A stretch of 64,000 nt of DNA. It comes from Microtetraspora sp. NBRC 13810 (lineage in GTDB: Bacteria; Actinomycetota; Actinomycetes; Streptosporangiales; Streptosporangiaceae). Position 1 is the stretch's first letter, and each line of letters starts with the position of its first letter. A program made the translations under genes and the position numbers. The stretch lies in contig NZ_BSRQ01000012.1 of the NCBI RefSeq assembly GCF_030268685.1, positions 1 through 64,000 on the forward strand. The letters are read 5' to 3'. Under the pieces are notes generated by a model that did no database searches, had not been told where the DNA came from, and saw nothing but the letters and a program-made list of their open reading frames with translations. Shown piece after piece: positions 35,721 through 44,657 of the stretch.

Positions 35721-36209
35721 ATGGCAGGCATGGAAGACGGCGGCGGAATCGAGTTCGCGACGGACAGCATCAACTCCTGGCTGGGCGCGTGGCAGCTCAA
35801 TCTGAACTGCGCGCAGGATCGTGACCGGGGGGAGGTTCGGCGAATCTGGGCGCGGGTGGCTTTCGCGGCTCTCGACGGCGCCGAAAGGGCCGGCTATCCG
35901 GCGCGGGACGCGAACGCCAGTCGTTTCAACCTGCGAGCGTCGCTGATCGCTGATCTCGGTCGCGGTGACGATCCGCTGTGGGATCCGGATCAACTGGCCG
36001 TGGACGTCCTGGATGCCCTGCCCCTCACGCTGGACCAGGCGAGCGAGTGGGTGGCGGACTGGCGGGCGCGTCCTCGCGATGAGATCTTCGCCCTGCGCGT
36101 CTGCAAGACGCTCCTCAACCCCATGCGTTCCATTTCCGATCTTCTGGCGGAGGGCCCGGTGCGCACGCGGATCGAACGCTGGCTGGACCTTCGGCCTCGG
36201 CTGCCGTGA
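35721..36209 (+). CDS. hypothetical protein, 162 aa
   Basis: Starts at ATG 35721 with GGGAG six bases upstream (an in-frame GTG at 35703 lacks one). It is mostly helical, with tryptophans at regular distances (SWLGAWQL, RRIWARV, EWVADWRA) and a positively charged C-terminus; no signal peptide or membrane segment. It ends 24 bp from the convergent SARP gene. No family is recognised. Confidence 0.7.
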   Translation: MAGMEDGGGIEFATDSINSWLGAWQLNLNCAQDRDRGEVRRIWARVAFAALDGAERAGYPARDANASRFNLRASLIADLGRGDDPLWDPDQLAVDVLDALPLTLDQASEWVADWRARPRDEIFALRVCKTLLNPMRSISDLLAEGPVRTRIERWLDLRPRLP

Positions 36210-36233
36210 CAGCACCGGTCCCCGGTGGTCGTC

Positions 36234-39089
36234 TCAGAGTTGCCGCCGGATCGGCTGGGGGGTGGCGGGCGGTGCCGGGCTGGTGTGGATCGCCTGCGTC
36301 TCCTCGACGCTGATCAGGCCGAGACGGTGCAGGATGGTGCTGGATCTGTGCCAGGCCTGCCGGGCTTCTGCCGCGTCGCCGGCGTCGTGCAGGGCGAGAC
36401 CGAGTCCCCAGTACAGCTCGGCCTGCCGGTAGCCGTCCGGGCGGCCGACATCGCGATGGATCTTCTGCGCCTGACGGTAGCGTTCCACGGCCCGCAGGGG
36501 TTGCGCGGCCAGTCGGTGCGCCTCGGCCAGGTGCACGAGGACGGAGACGCGGTCGATCTGGCTGCCCACTTCCTCGACGATCTCCATGGCCTGGTGGTGG
36601 AGGTCGATGGCCTCGTCGAACCGCCCGTCGTGCTGGTAGACCAGCCCGAGGTGGCTCAAGCTCGACGCCTGTCCCCATTGATCGCCGATCTCACGGTTGA
36701 TGTGCAGCGCGCGCCGGTGCAGCTCCGCCGCGTCGTCCAGGCGGCCCAGGGCGCGATGGACGATCCCCAGGTTGTCCAGCACCGCCGCCTCGTGCCGCCG
36801 GTTGCCCAGCCGCTGGTAGGCCGCCAGCGAACGGCGCAGCTGCGTGACGGCGTCGGCGTTCTGCCCCATCAGGGCGTGGGCCCACCCCAGGTCGCTGAGC
36901 ATCCGGGCCTGCAGGCCGAGGTCCCCGGTCTGTTCGGCGGCGCGCAGGGCCAGCTCGGCGAGGCGCAACTGGTCGGGCCAGTGCCCCCGCTCGTACAACA
37001 GCATGGCGAGGCTCGCGGCCAGGGCGACGGCCAGTTCGGCGGCGGGCGTGCCGGCGGCCAGGCCGACGGCGGCGAGCAGGTTCTCCTCTTCGGAGTCGAG
37101 CCAGGCATGCAGGTCCTCGACTTCCCGCAGTGGGATGCCCGGATGGGTGAGCCGCTGCGGGCCGATGCCGGTCCGCCACGTGCTCGTCTGGTTCAGCAGC
37201 GCGAGCGCGGTCCGTGTGGTCGCCAGGTAGCAGTGCAGGGCGCGCGTGACGGCATGCTCCCGCGCGTGAGGCGTTTCCTCCTCCTCGGCGCGCTCTCGTG
37301 CGAACAGGCGCAGCAGGTCGTGCAGGCGGTACCGGTCGGGCGCGTGGTTGTCCACCAGCTGAGCGTCCACCAGGTGCTCCAGCAGCAGCCGCGTCCGCTC
37401 GTCCGAGGTGCCGGACAACGCGGCAGCCACGGGGACGCTGATGTCCGGACCGTCCAGCAGGCCCAGCAACCGGAAGGTCCTCGCCGCGGCCGTACCCGTC
37501 ACGTCGCCGTGCAGGTCCTGATAGCCGCCCTGGAAGCTCGCCCGTACGGCACGGTCGTCGGCGTGCAGCTCGTCCAGCCGCCGCCGCGCGGTGGCGAGCC
37601 GGGTAGCCAGCATCGAGACCGCCATGGCCGGCCGGGCGATCAGGCGGGCCGAGACCAGGCGTAACGCGAGCGGCAGGCCGCCGCACAGCCGGACCAGTTC
37701 GGCGGCGGCGGCTGGTTCCGCGGCGATTCTCGCCGTACCCGCCGCCCTGCTCAGCAGCGCGAGCCCGTCGGTCACCGGCAGCACGTCGAGGGACAGGTGC
37801 ACGGCGTCGTCGAACGAAGTGAGCATCCTGCGGCTCGTGATCAGCACCGCGCAGGTGGGGCTGCCGGGGAGCAACGGCCGTACCTGGGCGGCGTCGTAGG
37901 CGTTGTCGAGGACGATGAGCATCCGCCGGCCTTCGGTCAGCGACCGGAACCTCACCGCGGCCTCCTCCACCTGCCCCGGAACCGCGGCGGCGGCCACGCC
38001 GAGCGAGCGCAGGAATCGGCCGAGCGCGTCCTCGGGCCGGGTGGGTTTCACATCGGGGGTCGCGCCGTGCAGGTTCACGTACAACTGCCCGTCAGGGAAC
38101 TGATCGACGACCGTGCGGGCCACGTGAACGGCCAGCGTGGACTTGCCGACTCCGCCGATCCCGCTGATCTGGCAGATCCGCATCACGCCGTCCGGCGGGC
38201 CGCCACCGGACAGGGCGGTCGTGAGCAGGCGCGTCTCGGCCGCGCGGCCGGCGAAGGACGCCACGTCGGCGGGCAGCTCGGCCGGGATCGGCGACGGCTC
38301 CGCCGCCGTCGGCAGCGTCGCCGTGTCGGCCGGTTCCCCCTCAAGGATCCGCTGGTGAAGCCCCTGGAGCTCTTCGCCGGGCTCGATGCCCAACTCCGCC
38401 ACGAGCCTGCTCCTGGCATCGCGGAAGACCTGCAAAGCCGCCCCCTGCCTGCCGTCCTGCCACAACGCCCTCATCAACAGCGCCATCGGCCGCTCGCGCA
38501 ACGGATGCGCGTTCACCAACGTCGACAGTTCGCTGAGCGTCTCCCGGTGCCGCCCGGCCCGCACGTCGATCGCGATGCGCTCCTCCAGCGCGGCCACCCG
38601 CTCCTCCTCCAGCACCGCCGCCTCGGTCGCCAGCCAGTGACCCGTCACGTCCGCCAGCGCGGGCCCCCGCCATAACGACAGCGCCTGCCGGAACAGGTCG
38701 CCGGCCGTGGCGGCGTCCTGGCTTCGCGCTCGGCTCACCAGGTCGCGAAACCGGTAGATGTCCACCCGCATCGGGTCAAGGTCCAGCCGGTAGCCGGGAC
38801 GCGCCGTCACCAACTCCACCTGCGGCACCCCCGCCAGCACCCGCCGCAGCCGCGACACGTAACCGCTCAGCGCGTTGCGCGCCCACGCGGGCGGCGACTC
38901 CCCCCAGATCGCATGGACGAATCCATCCACCGACACCTGTCGCCGCACATTGAGCAGCAACAGCGCCAGCACCGCGCGCTGTTGCGGGACGGCCGGTCCG
39001 AGCAGGTCACCGCCCGCCCACACCCCGACCGGCCCCAGCAGCCGGAACTCGACCTCGCCTTCGGTACGGCCGGCGATACCGTCGATCAC
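36234..39089 (-). CDS. AfsR/SARP family transcriptional regulator with NB-ARC and TPR domains
   Basis: A 951-aa regulator. An OmpR-type winged helix lies at about 14-95 (FRLLGPVGVW, NALSGYVSRLRRVL), followed by a bacterial transcriptional activation domain (about 100-245, DPMRVDIYRFRDLV). An NB-ARC ATPase has its P-loop GIGGVGKSTL near residue 310 and Walker B MLIVLDN near 385. Tetratricopeptide repeats fill about 690-940 (RLGNRRHEAAVLDNLGIVH, ALHINREIGDQWG). This is the large AfsR-like architecture that controls antibiotic or developmental genes. It starts at a GTG. Targets are unknown; no biosynthetic cluster is visible beside it. Confidence 0.92.
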   Translation of the reverse strand: MIDGIAGRTEGEVEFRLLGPVGVWAGGDLLGPAVPQQRAVLALLLLNVRRQVSVDGFVHAIWGESPPAWARNALSGYVSRLRRVLAGVPQVELVTARPGYRLDLDPMRVDIYRFRDLVSRARSQDAATAGDLFRQALSLWRGPALADVTGHWLATEAAVLEEERVAALEERIAIDVRAGRHRETLSELSTLVNAHPLRERPMALLMRALWQDGRQGAALQVFRDARSRLVAELGIEPGEELQGLHQRILEGEPADTATLPTAAEPSPIPAELPADVASFAGRAAETRLLTTALSGGGPPDGVMRICQISGIGGVGKSTLAVHVARTVVDQFPDGQLYVNLHGATPDVKPTRPEDALGRFLRSLGVAAAAVPGQVEEAAVRFRSLTEGRRMLIVLDNAYDAAQVRPLLPGSPTCAVLITSRRMLTSFDDAVHLSLDVLPVTDGLALLSRAAGTARIAAEPAAAAELVRLCGGLPLALRLVSARLIARPAMAVSMLATRLATARRRLDELHADDRAVRASFQGGYQDLHGDVTGTAAARTFRLLGLLDGPDISVPVAAALSGTSDERTRLLLEHLVDAQLVDNHAPDRYRLHDLLRLFARERAEEEETPHAREHAVTRALHCYLATTRTALALLNQTSTWRTGIGPQRLTHPGIPLREVEDLHAWLDSEEENLLAAVGLAAGTPAAELAVALAASLAMLLYERGHWPDQLRLAELALRAAEQTGDLGLQARMLSDLGWAHALMGQNADAVTQLRRSLAAYQRLGNRRHEAAVLDNLGIVHRALGRLDDAAELHRRALHINREIGDQWGQASSLSHLGLVYQHDGRFDEAIDLHHQAMEIVEEVGSQIDRVSVLVHLAEAHRLAAQPLRAVERYRQAQKIHRDVGRPDGYRQAELYWGLGLALHDAGDAAEARQAWHRSSTILHRLGLISVEETQAIHTSPAPPATPQPIRRQL

Positions 39090-39612
39090 GATGACTCCCC
39101 GAGTAGATGAGGACGAACCCCCGACCCGGTCGAACGAGGTCCAGGCCGGTTCCTGAGGTCGTCCGTGGGCACTGTCCCGCGGTACGCCCGGATGAGGTCA
39201 CCGCTCAGCCCTTCCCCTATAGGTGCGACCAGGTGATCATTGGGGCCTTTGCGCTAAGCGTCGCACGGCCCGCAAGGGACAGTCATCCCAGCGGCCGGTC
39301 ATCGGCCGGGGCGGACCACTCGTGCGGCCGACGGGCATCCAACGGCACCGCATGTCAACGGCCACGACAGGCGCGAGGGCCGGATCGTGACCCCATGCGC
39401 AAGGTAGTGACGGACATCACATCAAACCCCGGTCGGCCGGGGCGATGGACCCGCGACGCCGAGCAGGCGTCCCGGCGTTGTCCGCCACGCGTTTCACCGC
39501 GACTTCAGCACGATTTCAACGCTCGAAGGCACGATCAAAGAAAGGGCCGCCGTGCGAAACGGAGAAATGCGCTGATCGGACGGCGAGTGCCGTACCAGAA
39601 AGAGGGAGCAGT
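39090..39612. promoter_or_regulatory. divergent intergenic region between the SARP gene and a secreted-protein gene
   Basis: About 520 bp with no convincing gene; a plus-strand frame through it is arginine-rich and lacks a ribosome binding site. It must hold promoters for both flanking genes. A patch at 39490-39560 (CACGATTTCAACG, CGATCAAAGAAAGG) is the most AT-rich part and is the likely promoter of the downstream secreted protein. Confidence 0.4.
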
Positions 39613-40074
39613 ATGGGCAAGGTAATGTCCCGCGTTTTCGGAACTTCCGCCGGAGTGGCATCCGCTCTGTTGGTGGCACTGGCGATACAGGCGCCGGCGT
39701 CGGCAGGGACGGCGAGCGCTGTCGCCTTCACCGGACCGGCCGGCACCCAGTACGCAGCTGTCGGGGGTGCGGCGACCGAGCAGTCCGAGCCGATCGCCGT
39801 CGCGCCTCTGGCGGTCCACCGCAAGAGTGCCAGCTGCGTGTCCCCCAGTGGCAGCAAGTTCAACATCTCCTATGGAGACGGCATCGCGAGCACCACCTTC
39901 TACTTCAACAACCACTGCAACCAGAAGCGGCGCATCGTCATTCGCACCCACTATGACGAGCTGGTTTCCTGTATCGAAGTCAACGCCGGCACCCAGGGGC
40001 GTAAGAAGATCGGCTTCCCCACCCATCAGATCGGAAGTGTGACGCTTCCGAGGACCGCGTGCCCCAGTTCCTAG
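39613..40074 (+). CDS. small secreted protein with four cysteines
   Basis: A 153-aa preprotein starting at ATG 39613 with GAGGGAG upstream. The signal peptide covers about 1-32 (hydrophobic GVASALLVALAI, then APASAG). The mature part has four cysteines (SASCVSP, NNHCNQK, LVSCIEV, RTACPSS), enough for two disulphides, in a beta-rich basic domain (KRRIVIRTHYDE). The composition resembles small extracellular inhibitors or binding proteins, but no family can be named. It is convergent with the ricin-type lectin gene. Confidence 0.8.
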   Translation: MGKVMSRVFGTSAGVASALLVALAIQAPASAGTASAVAFTGPAGTQYAAVGGAATEQSEPIAVAPLAVHRKSASCVSPSGSKFNISYGDGIASTTFYFNNHCNQKRRIVIRTHYDELVSCIEVNAGTQGRKKIGFPTHQIGSVTLPRTACPSS

Positions 40075-40135
40075 CCGTTCATGCGCTCGCCTGGACGGAG
40101 GTCATCGCACGCCGGGACGAGGGAAGCCAGGATTT

Positions 40136-40163
40136 CGCCGGCGCCACGGGCCCGGCGCCGGCG
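40136..40163. terminator. bidirectional hairpin between convergent genes
   Basis: CGCCGGCGCC at 40136-40145 pairs exactly with GGCGCCGGCG at 40154-40163 across an 8-base loop. It lies between two convergent stop codons. There is no T run, which is usual for actinomycete terminators. Confidence 0.65.
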
Positions 40164-40206
40164 ATGAGCCGGCTCCGGGCCTTTGCGCATCCGGGGTGGC
40201 CGGGGG

Positions 40207-40728
40207 TCAGGCCAGGGTGTCCTGGACCTTGATGTGACCGCGGTCGATCACGAACGTCTGGTTCGGGTGCTGGTTCACGCACTGCCACAGGTGGATCTGG
40301 GAGCCGTTGGCGCGGGAGTTGGTGGCGTCCAGGCACACGGGGTTGCCGGAGGCGATGGTGTCCTTGACGACGATCTCGCCCTTCCTGACGACCCAGACCT
40401 GGTTGGGGTGCTGGTTCACGCACTGCCACAGGTGGACCCGGGAGCCGTTGGCGCGGGAGTTGGTGGCGTCCAGGCACACCTCCCGGCCGCCGACGGTGTC
40501 CTGGACCTTGATGTGGCCGCCGTCGAACACGAACGTCTGGTTCGGGTGCTGGTCCACGCACTGCCACAGGTGGATCTGGGAGCCGTTGGCGCGCGAGTTG
40601 GTGGCGTCGACGCACACGGGAGGTCCGGCGAGGGCGGTGCGGGGAGCGTCGGCCGCGGCGGGCAGCGCCGTGATCGCGCTCGCGGCGGCGACGGCGACGG
40701 TGCCGGCCAGCAGATGACGAGCAAGCAT
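40207..40728 (-). CDS. secreted ricin-type (beta-trefoil) lectin domain protein
   Basis: A 173-aa preprotein. ATG 40728 is chosen because AGGAGG lies just upstream and a signal peptide follows (LLAGTVAVAAASAITALPAA). The mature protein is three copies of a 42-residue repeat with CVDATNSRANGSQIHLWQC and QHPNQTFV cores, the Q-x-W type repeat of ricin B lectins. Each repeat has a cysteine pair. The three repeats are nearly identical, which suggests recent amplification or gene conversion. It probably binds carbohydrates outside the cell. Confidence 0.85.
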   Translation of the reverse strand: MLARHLLAGTVAVAAASAITALPAAADAPRTALAGPPVCVDATNSRANGSQIHLWQCVDQHPNQTFVFDGGHIKVQDTVGGREVCLDATNSRANGSRVHLWQCVNQHPNQVWVVRKGEIVVKDTIASGNPVCLDATNSRANGSQIHLWQCVNQHPNQTFVIDRGHIKVQDTLA

Positions 40729-41089
40729 GGTGCCTCCTGAGAAGAGTTGATCAGAACCTGAGCACCATCTCGTAACTGAGAGTGATTGAACCATTACTTT
40801 TTGTTTACATTCAGCTACCCCCCGTCGAGACCGGGCGAGGGCTGCGCGTACGACCTCGGGGTCGCCGCGGAGGGGTGCGACCGGACAGCGCGGCTCCGTG
40901 CGGCCGTCCCCGGAGGCGGGCCGGCGGCTTCTCATGTCACTTCTGACCGGTCGTGGATGTCCATATGCGTATCCGGACTCGTTCGAGAGCCCGGCGTGGA
41001 CGTCCAGTACGACGAATAGTCCACAAGACGCCATGCGTGGGAGCGTCCGAAGGCTGCCACGCATGGCGGATACCTGGAAAGAGTGCGTG
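40729..41089. promoter_or_regulatory. divergent intergenic region upstream of lectin and cold-shock-like genes
   Basis: About 360 bp without a gene. AT-rich sequence at 40770-40815 (GAACCATTACTTTTTGTTTAC) is the likely lectin promoter. The rest is GC-rich, with nothing recognised. Confidence 0.4.
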
Positions 41090-41422
41090 ATGACCGACCT
41101 GACGTCCGGGACCACACGCGGCGAGGTCGTGTGGTGGATCGACGATGAGGGATGGGGTCTCCTCCGGTCTCCCGAGATTCCGGGTGAGGTCTTCGCCCAC
41201 TTCTCGTCCATAGTCGAACCGCCGGGTTCCTTCCGTTCTCTGACCCCCGGGGAGCGGGTCGCCTTCTCGTGGGAGCGAGTCCCGCAGAGCGGTTACGACT
41301 TCCGCGCGATCCACGTGTCCCGCGGCGAGGTCCTGGTCGAGCCCGCCGCGGAGGAGGAGCCGCTTGACGACCAGGCCGCCTACACGAGCGAACTGCGCGT
41401 CGAATACGACCAGGAACCCTGA
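41090..41422 (+). CDS. cold-shock-domain-like protein
   Basis: A 110-aa protein. The pattern GEVVWWIDDEGWGLLRSPEI, EVFAHFSSI and LTPGERVAFSWE follows the cold-shock fold (G-x-V-x-W/F near the start, then V-F-x-H-x-S). The usual RNP1 KGFGFI is altered to EGWGLL, so nucleic-acid binding may be changed. The C-terminal 30 residues are acidic. ATG 41090 is used; an in-frame ATG at 41063 is possible. Confidence 0.7.
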   Translation: MTDLTSGTTRGEVVWWIDDEGWGLLRSPEIPGEVFAHFSSIVEPPGSFRSLTPGERVAFSWERVPQSGYDFRAIHVSRGEVLVEPAAEEEPLDDQAAYTSELRVEYDQEP

Positions 41423-41432
41423 CCGCCCGGGT

Positions 41433-42170
41433 TCAGGGCCTGTCCGTCCCGGCCAGGCCCAGTGATCTGACCAGGTCGAGCATTTCGGCGCGGTGGAGCG
41501 CGGCCGGGTTGGTGGCGACGGGGTGGATGTGGCCGTCGATCTCCAGGGCGACCAGGCCGTGCATGCGGCCCCAGACGCGTAGCGCGAGCGCGGCCGCGGC
41601 GGGTGGTACGTCCGGGAGGTCCGCCTGGATCTTCGCGACGTAGTCCGGGTGCAGGTCGGACCAGGAGGTGTCCGCGGGTTGGTGGTGCCGGACGTGGGGC
41701 CAGGCGGCGGCCACCAGGCGGGTGAGGTCGCGGCACACCCGGCGTGCCGTCCGTTCCACCGGCCCGTCCTCGGGGGGCTGGTAGCCGGGGATGGGGTGGC
41801 CGTAGAAGAGCCGGAAGCTTTCCGGGTGAGCCAGGGCCCATTCCCGCAGGGCCTGACCCCAGGCGATCAGCCTGCCGCCGGGGTCGTCGTCCGGCACGGC
41901 GGTGCCGGCATTCTCCACCGCCTCCGCGAGTGAGGCGGCGATCCCGCTGGTCAGTGCCGTGATCAGGTCGTCGCGGGTGGGGAAGTAGCTGTAGATCGCG
42001 CGTGGGGTCATCCGCATCTCGCGGGCGATGCCGCGCAGCGAGATCGCCCCCGGCCCCCCATCGGCCATCTGCCGCAGCGCGATGGCCTTGATCTCCCGGG
42101 TCGTCTCCAGCCGCAGCCGCTCCCGGCGGCTCATCACGGCCCCGTCGCGCTCGTCCACATCCTCGCTCAC
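41433..42170 (-). CDS. TetR family transcriptional regulator
   Basis: A 245-aa regulator with an N-terminal helix-turn-helix (about residues 15-65: REIKAIALRQMADGG, ISLRGIAREMRMTPRAIYSY, FPTRDDLITAL). The C-terminal ligand domain has the WHG-type region of TetR_C families (LFYGHPIPGYQPPEDGPVER). Start taken as GTG 42170, with ATG 42134 as the alternative; the longer frame to 42248 would overlap the divergent gene. It is divergent from the DUF1330 gene, which it probably represses. Confidence 0.88.
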   Translation of the reverse strand: MSEDVDERDGAVMSRRERLRLETTREIKAIALRQMADGGPGAISLRGIAREMRMTPRAIYSYFPTRDDLITALTSGIAASLAEAVENAGTAVPDDDPGGRLIAWGQALREWALAHPESFRLFYGHPIPGYQPPEDGPVERTARRVCRDLTRLVAAAWPHVRHHQPADTSWSDLHPDYVAKIQADLPDVPPAAAALALRVWGRMHGLVALEIDGHIHPVATNPAALHRAEMLDLVRSLGLAGTDRP

Positions 42171-42246
42171 GTTGAGCAGGGTACAGGAGTGCGTTAGTGT
42201 TCGCCGTGACAAAAGTACACGCCGTGTCCAAAGGGAGCAGTGAAAC
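42171..42246. promoter_or_regulatory. shared promoter/operator region of tetR and DUF1330 genes
   Basis: The 76-bp gap is AT-richer than its surroundings (GTGCGTTAGTGTTCGCCG, GACAAAAGTACACG) and contains the plus-strand ribosome binding site AAAGGGAGCAG. The TetR operator is expected here; no clean palindrome longer than 5 bp per arm was seen. Confidence 0.45.
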
Positions 42247-42561
42247 ATGCCCGCTTACGTCATCGTCGGAGTCGACGTGCTCGACGAGGAGGCCAGCCTG
42301 GCCTACGCCGCCGTGGCGCAGCCGTCCGTCCTCAGCCACGGCGGCCGTTACCTGGTGGCGGGTCCCGCCCCCGAGCCCGTCGAGGGCACCTGGGACTTCT
42401 CCCGGTTCCTGGTCATCGAGTTCCCCGACATGGACCGGATCCACGAGTGGTACGACTCCCCCGAGTACCGGCGGGCCAGGGAGATGCGGGAGGGCGCGGC
42501 CCGGGTGCGGATGATGTTCGCCGAGGGCTCTCCCCCCGAGGGGTTCACCCTCCCGGCCTAG
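42247..42561 (+). CDS. DUF1330 domain-containing protein
   Basis: A 104-aa protein that is a single DUF1330 (ferredoxin-like, dimeric alpha/beta barrel) domain: YVIVGVDVLDEEASLAYAAV, GGRYLVAG, FLVIEFPDMDRIHEWYDSPEYRRARE and the final RMMFAEG are all family landmarks. The biochemical role of the family is unknown. GGGAG lies seven bases upstream of ATG 42247. It is controlled, by position, by the divergent TetR regulator. Confidence 0.9.
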   Translation: MPAYVIVGVDVLDEEASLAYAAVAQPSVLSHGGRYLVAGPAPEPVEGTWDFSRFLVIEFPDMDRIHEWYDSPEYRRAREMREGAARVRMMFAEGSPPEGFTLPA

Positions 42562-42631
42562 GAAGGACCGCAGGGAGGCCGGTCGTCCAGCGCGGAGGAG
42601 GGCTGCGGGGACGGTTGTAAGGTACGGGGGC

Positions 42632-43903
42632 ATGGGGATGTGGCATGGCCCGGGTCCTGATCCCGTCGCGCGACCGGGTACACCTCCCGGCGGAGGCGCC
42701 CCCTCGTGGCAGGCGCCCTCCGACATCGAACAGGGTCTGTACGAGGCCGGGACGCGCGGCGACTGGATCGCCTACTTCGACATCCTCGCCGGCGCTGACC
42801 TGTATCACCCGATGTCGCGGGCCTGGGCCGACTCCAATCCCGACCGGGTCCAGTACCGCCCCGCGTACTGGGACTCCCGGCACGTCGCCAAGAGTCTCGC
42901 GTTCTTCACCGACGGGATGCTTCCCGCGCCCGTGCCCGACCCGGTCTATTTCACCGTCAGCCTGGGCCACCTCGCCGACGACTGGCCGCAGGACGACAAG
43001 TGGCTGGCCGTCAATCCCGGCACTCCCTGCGCAGGGTTCTTCCCCGCGACGGCCGCCCATCGGGAGACCTGGCGCTGGCACGCCGGCCGGGTGGCCCACC
43101 CTTCGCGCCATCGGCTGCGCACGTTGCGGAGCGGCGGCCCGCTGCACGGCCCGGTCGCGCACGGCCTGGCCTGCGGGGCGCTGCTCAACGTGAACAACGC
43201 GTCCCTCTGGAACGCGATGGGCTGGCACGGCACCGGCTACCGGCACGAGCGGCGACGCCTTCGGGAGTGGTGGGGGATCAGCAGCCGGGAAGAGTGGCAG
43301 GGCGCGATGGCCCCCCTGCTCGACGCGGAGATGAGCAGCCCGGTGTGGGCGTTCGTGCTGGGGATACGCAGCACCCTGGCCCGTGACTTCGGTGGGGTGG
43401 TCGAGGTCGGCCACTGGCGGCACGTGACCTCGCTCGCCATACGGCACCGCGCCGAGCAGGAGATCGGCGGCGGGGGCACCGGCACGACCTCCCGCGGCGA
43501 TGTCGGGATCGAGGCCCAGGTCGCCGGGGCGCAACGACTCATCGGGCGCATATCACGGTATGAGGCGCGGTTCCGCGCGGACGGGCTGCTCGCCGGGAAC
43601 GCCTTCGTCCGCTCGGTGGAGGCGTGGGACTACGGGCGCGCCTCGAAGATGGCCCGCTGGGGACTCGGCGCCCGCTACTGCGACCTGGCGGAGGCCGAAC
43701 GGGCGGTCGTGCGTGCCGGGCGGCTGAGCCGGATGAGCTACCGCTCCTGGGCGGAGTTCTCGGCCGCCTACGTGCTGGGACGCTGTCTCCACTTCGACGA
43801 GGAGGAGTTCGGCGACTGGTACGGGGAGATGCTCGCCGCGCACAGAATCCTGATGACGGACCCGGACAGTCCCTGGCTCAACATCCCCTTCACCAGACCG
43901 TGA
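42632..43903 (+). CDS. DUF1266 domain-containing protein
   Basis: A 423-aa protein. The N-terminal 190 residues are tryptophan- and proline-rich, with no recognised domain. The C-terminal DUF1266 domain (about 205-420) shows WGISSREEW, EAWDYGRASKMARWGLGARY and YRSWAEFSAAYVLGRCLHF, the family's hallmark W-D-x-R and S-W-x-x-F-x-x-x-Y-x-x-G-R arrangement. Function unknown. It starts at ATG 42632, 70 bp after the DUF1330 gene, and may share its transcript. Confidence 0.85.
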   Translation: MGMWHGPGPDPVARPGTPPGGGAPSWQAPSDIEQGLYEAGTRGDWIAYFDILAGADLYHPMSRAWADSNPDRVQYRPAYWDSRHVAKSLAFFTDGMLPAPVPDPVYFTVSLGHLADDWPQDDKWLAVNPGTPCAGFFPATAAHRETWRWHAGRVAHPSRHRLRTLRSGGPLHGPVAHGLACGALLNVNNASLWNAMGWHGTGYRHERRRLREWWGISSREEWQGAMAPLLDAEMSSPVWAFVLGIRSTLARDFGGVVEVGHWRHVTSLAIRHRAEQEIGGGGTGTTSRGDVGIEAQVAGAQRLIGRISRYEARFRADGLLAGNAFVRSVEAWDYGRASKMARWGLGARYCDLAEAERAVVRAGRLSRMSYRSWAEFSAAYVLGRCLHFDEEEFGDWYGEMLAAHRILMTDPDSPWLNIPFTRP

Positions 43904-44039
43904 CGCCGGACCCGGCGGTCCCGCCCGATCCGCCGGCCGCACGGACGGCCGCGACCAGGACCGCCTTCTCGCGCGAGAGTCCCGGCCGTGCCCGCCGTCC
44001 GCCTTGTGGTGCTCCAGGGGGGTGCTCCACGGGCTCCGG

Positions 44040-44585
44040 TCAGCCGGCGTCCGGAACGTAGGTGAGGTTGAGGACGCCGGTCTGGAAGGTTTCGGACTTG
44101 ACCAGCTTGAGCGGGTGGGTCGGAGTGTCCTCGAACAGGCGCCGGCCGTGGCCGACGGCGATCGGGTGGACGAGCAGGTTGAGCTCGTCGAGCAGCCCGT
44201 TGGCCAGCAGCCACCGGACCGTCGTCGCGGAGCCGGACATCTGGATGTCGCCTGCCACCTGCTCCTTGAGGTCGCGCAGCCTGGCCGCGACGTCACCGGA
44301 GACGACGGTGGTGTTGTTCCAGTCCGCCTTCTCCAGGGTGTTCGACACGACGTACTTGCGGACGCTGTTGAGGGCCTTGGCGGCGTCCTGGTCGATGTCC
44401 GTGGTCGTCCAGTAAGCGGACCACTCGTCGTACAGTTTGCGGCCCATCAGCATCGCCCCGGCGCTCTGCATGCCCGCCTCGACCACGGCGCCCATCTCGT
44501 CGCTCCAGTACGGGAAGTGCCACTGGTCCGGCGACTCGACCACGCCGTCCAGGGAGATGAAGAAGTTGGCAACGATCTTGGCCAT
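44040..44585 (-). CDS. dihydrofolate reductase / RibD C-terminal family protein
   Basis: A 181-aa protein with the RibD_C (DHFR-like) fold: FFISLDGVVESPDQW at the start, GAMLMGRKLYDEWSAYW near 43-59, KYVVSNTL, GDIQMSGSATTVRWLL near 113-127 (the NADPH phosphate-binding GS motif) and LLVHPIAVGHGRRLFED near 137-153. It is a reductase of unknown substrate; such stand-alone proteins are common in actinomycetes. ATG 44585 has AAAGGAGCAG upstream. Confidence 0.9.
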   Translation of the reverse strand: MAKIVANFFISLDGVVESPDQWHFPYWSDEMGAVVEAGMQSAGAMLMGRKLYDEWSAYWTTTDIDQDAAKALNSVRKYVVSNTLEKADWNNTTVVSGDVAARLRDLKEQVAGDIQMSGSATTVRWLLANGLLDELNLLVHPIAVGHGRRLFEDTPTHPLKLVKSETFQTGVLNLTYVPDAG

Positions 44586-44657
44586 GGGTCTGCTCCTTTG
44601 TCGCGGAAGTGGTTGGCGGTCCCGTCAGATGCCTGGTCGGAGGCCGCGACTGGGAGG

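Noticed and set aside
39107-39625. Plus-strand frame upstream of the small secreted protein
   Set aside because: Arginine- and proline-rich, no ribosome binding site, and it overlaps the real start with signal peptide at 39613.
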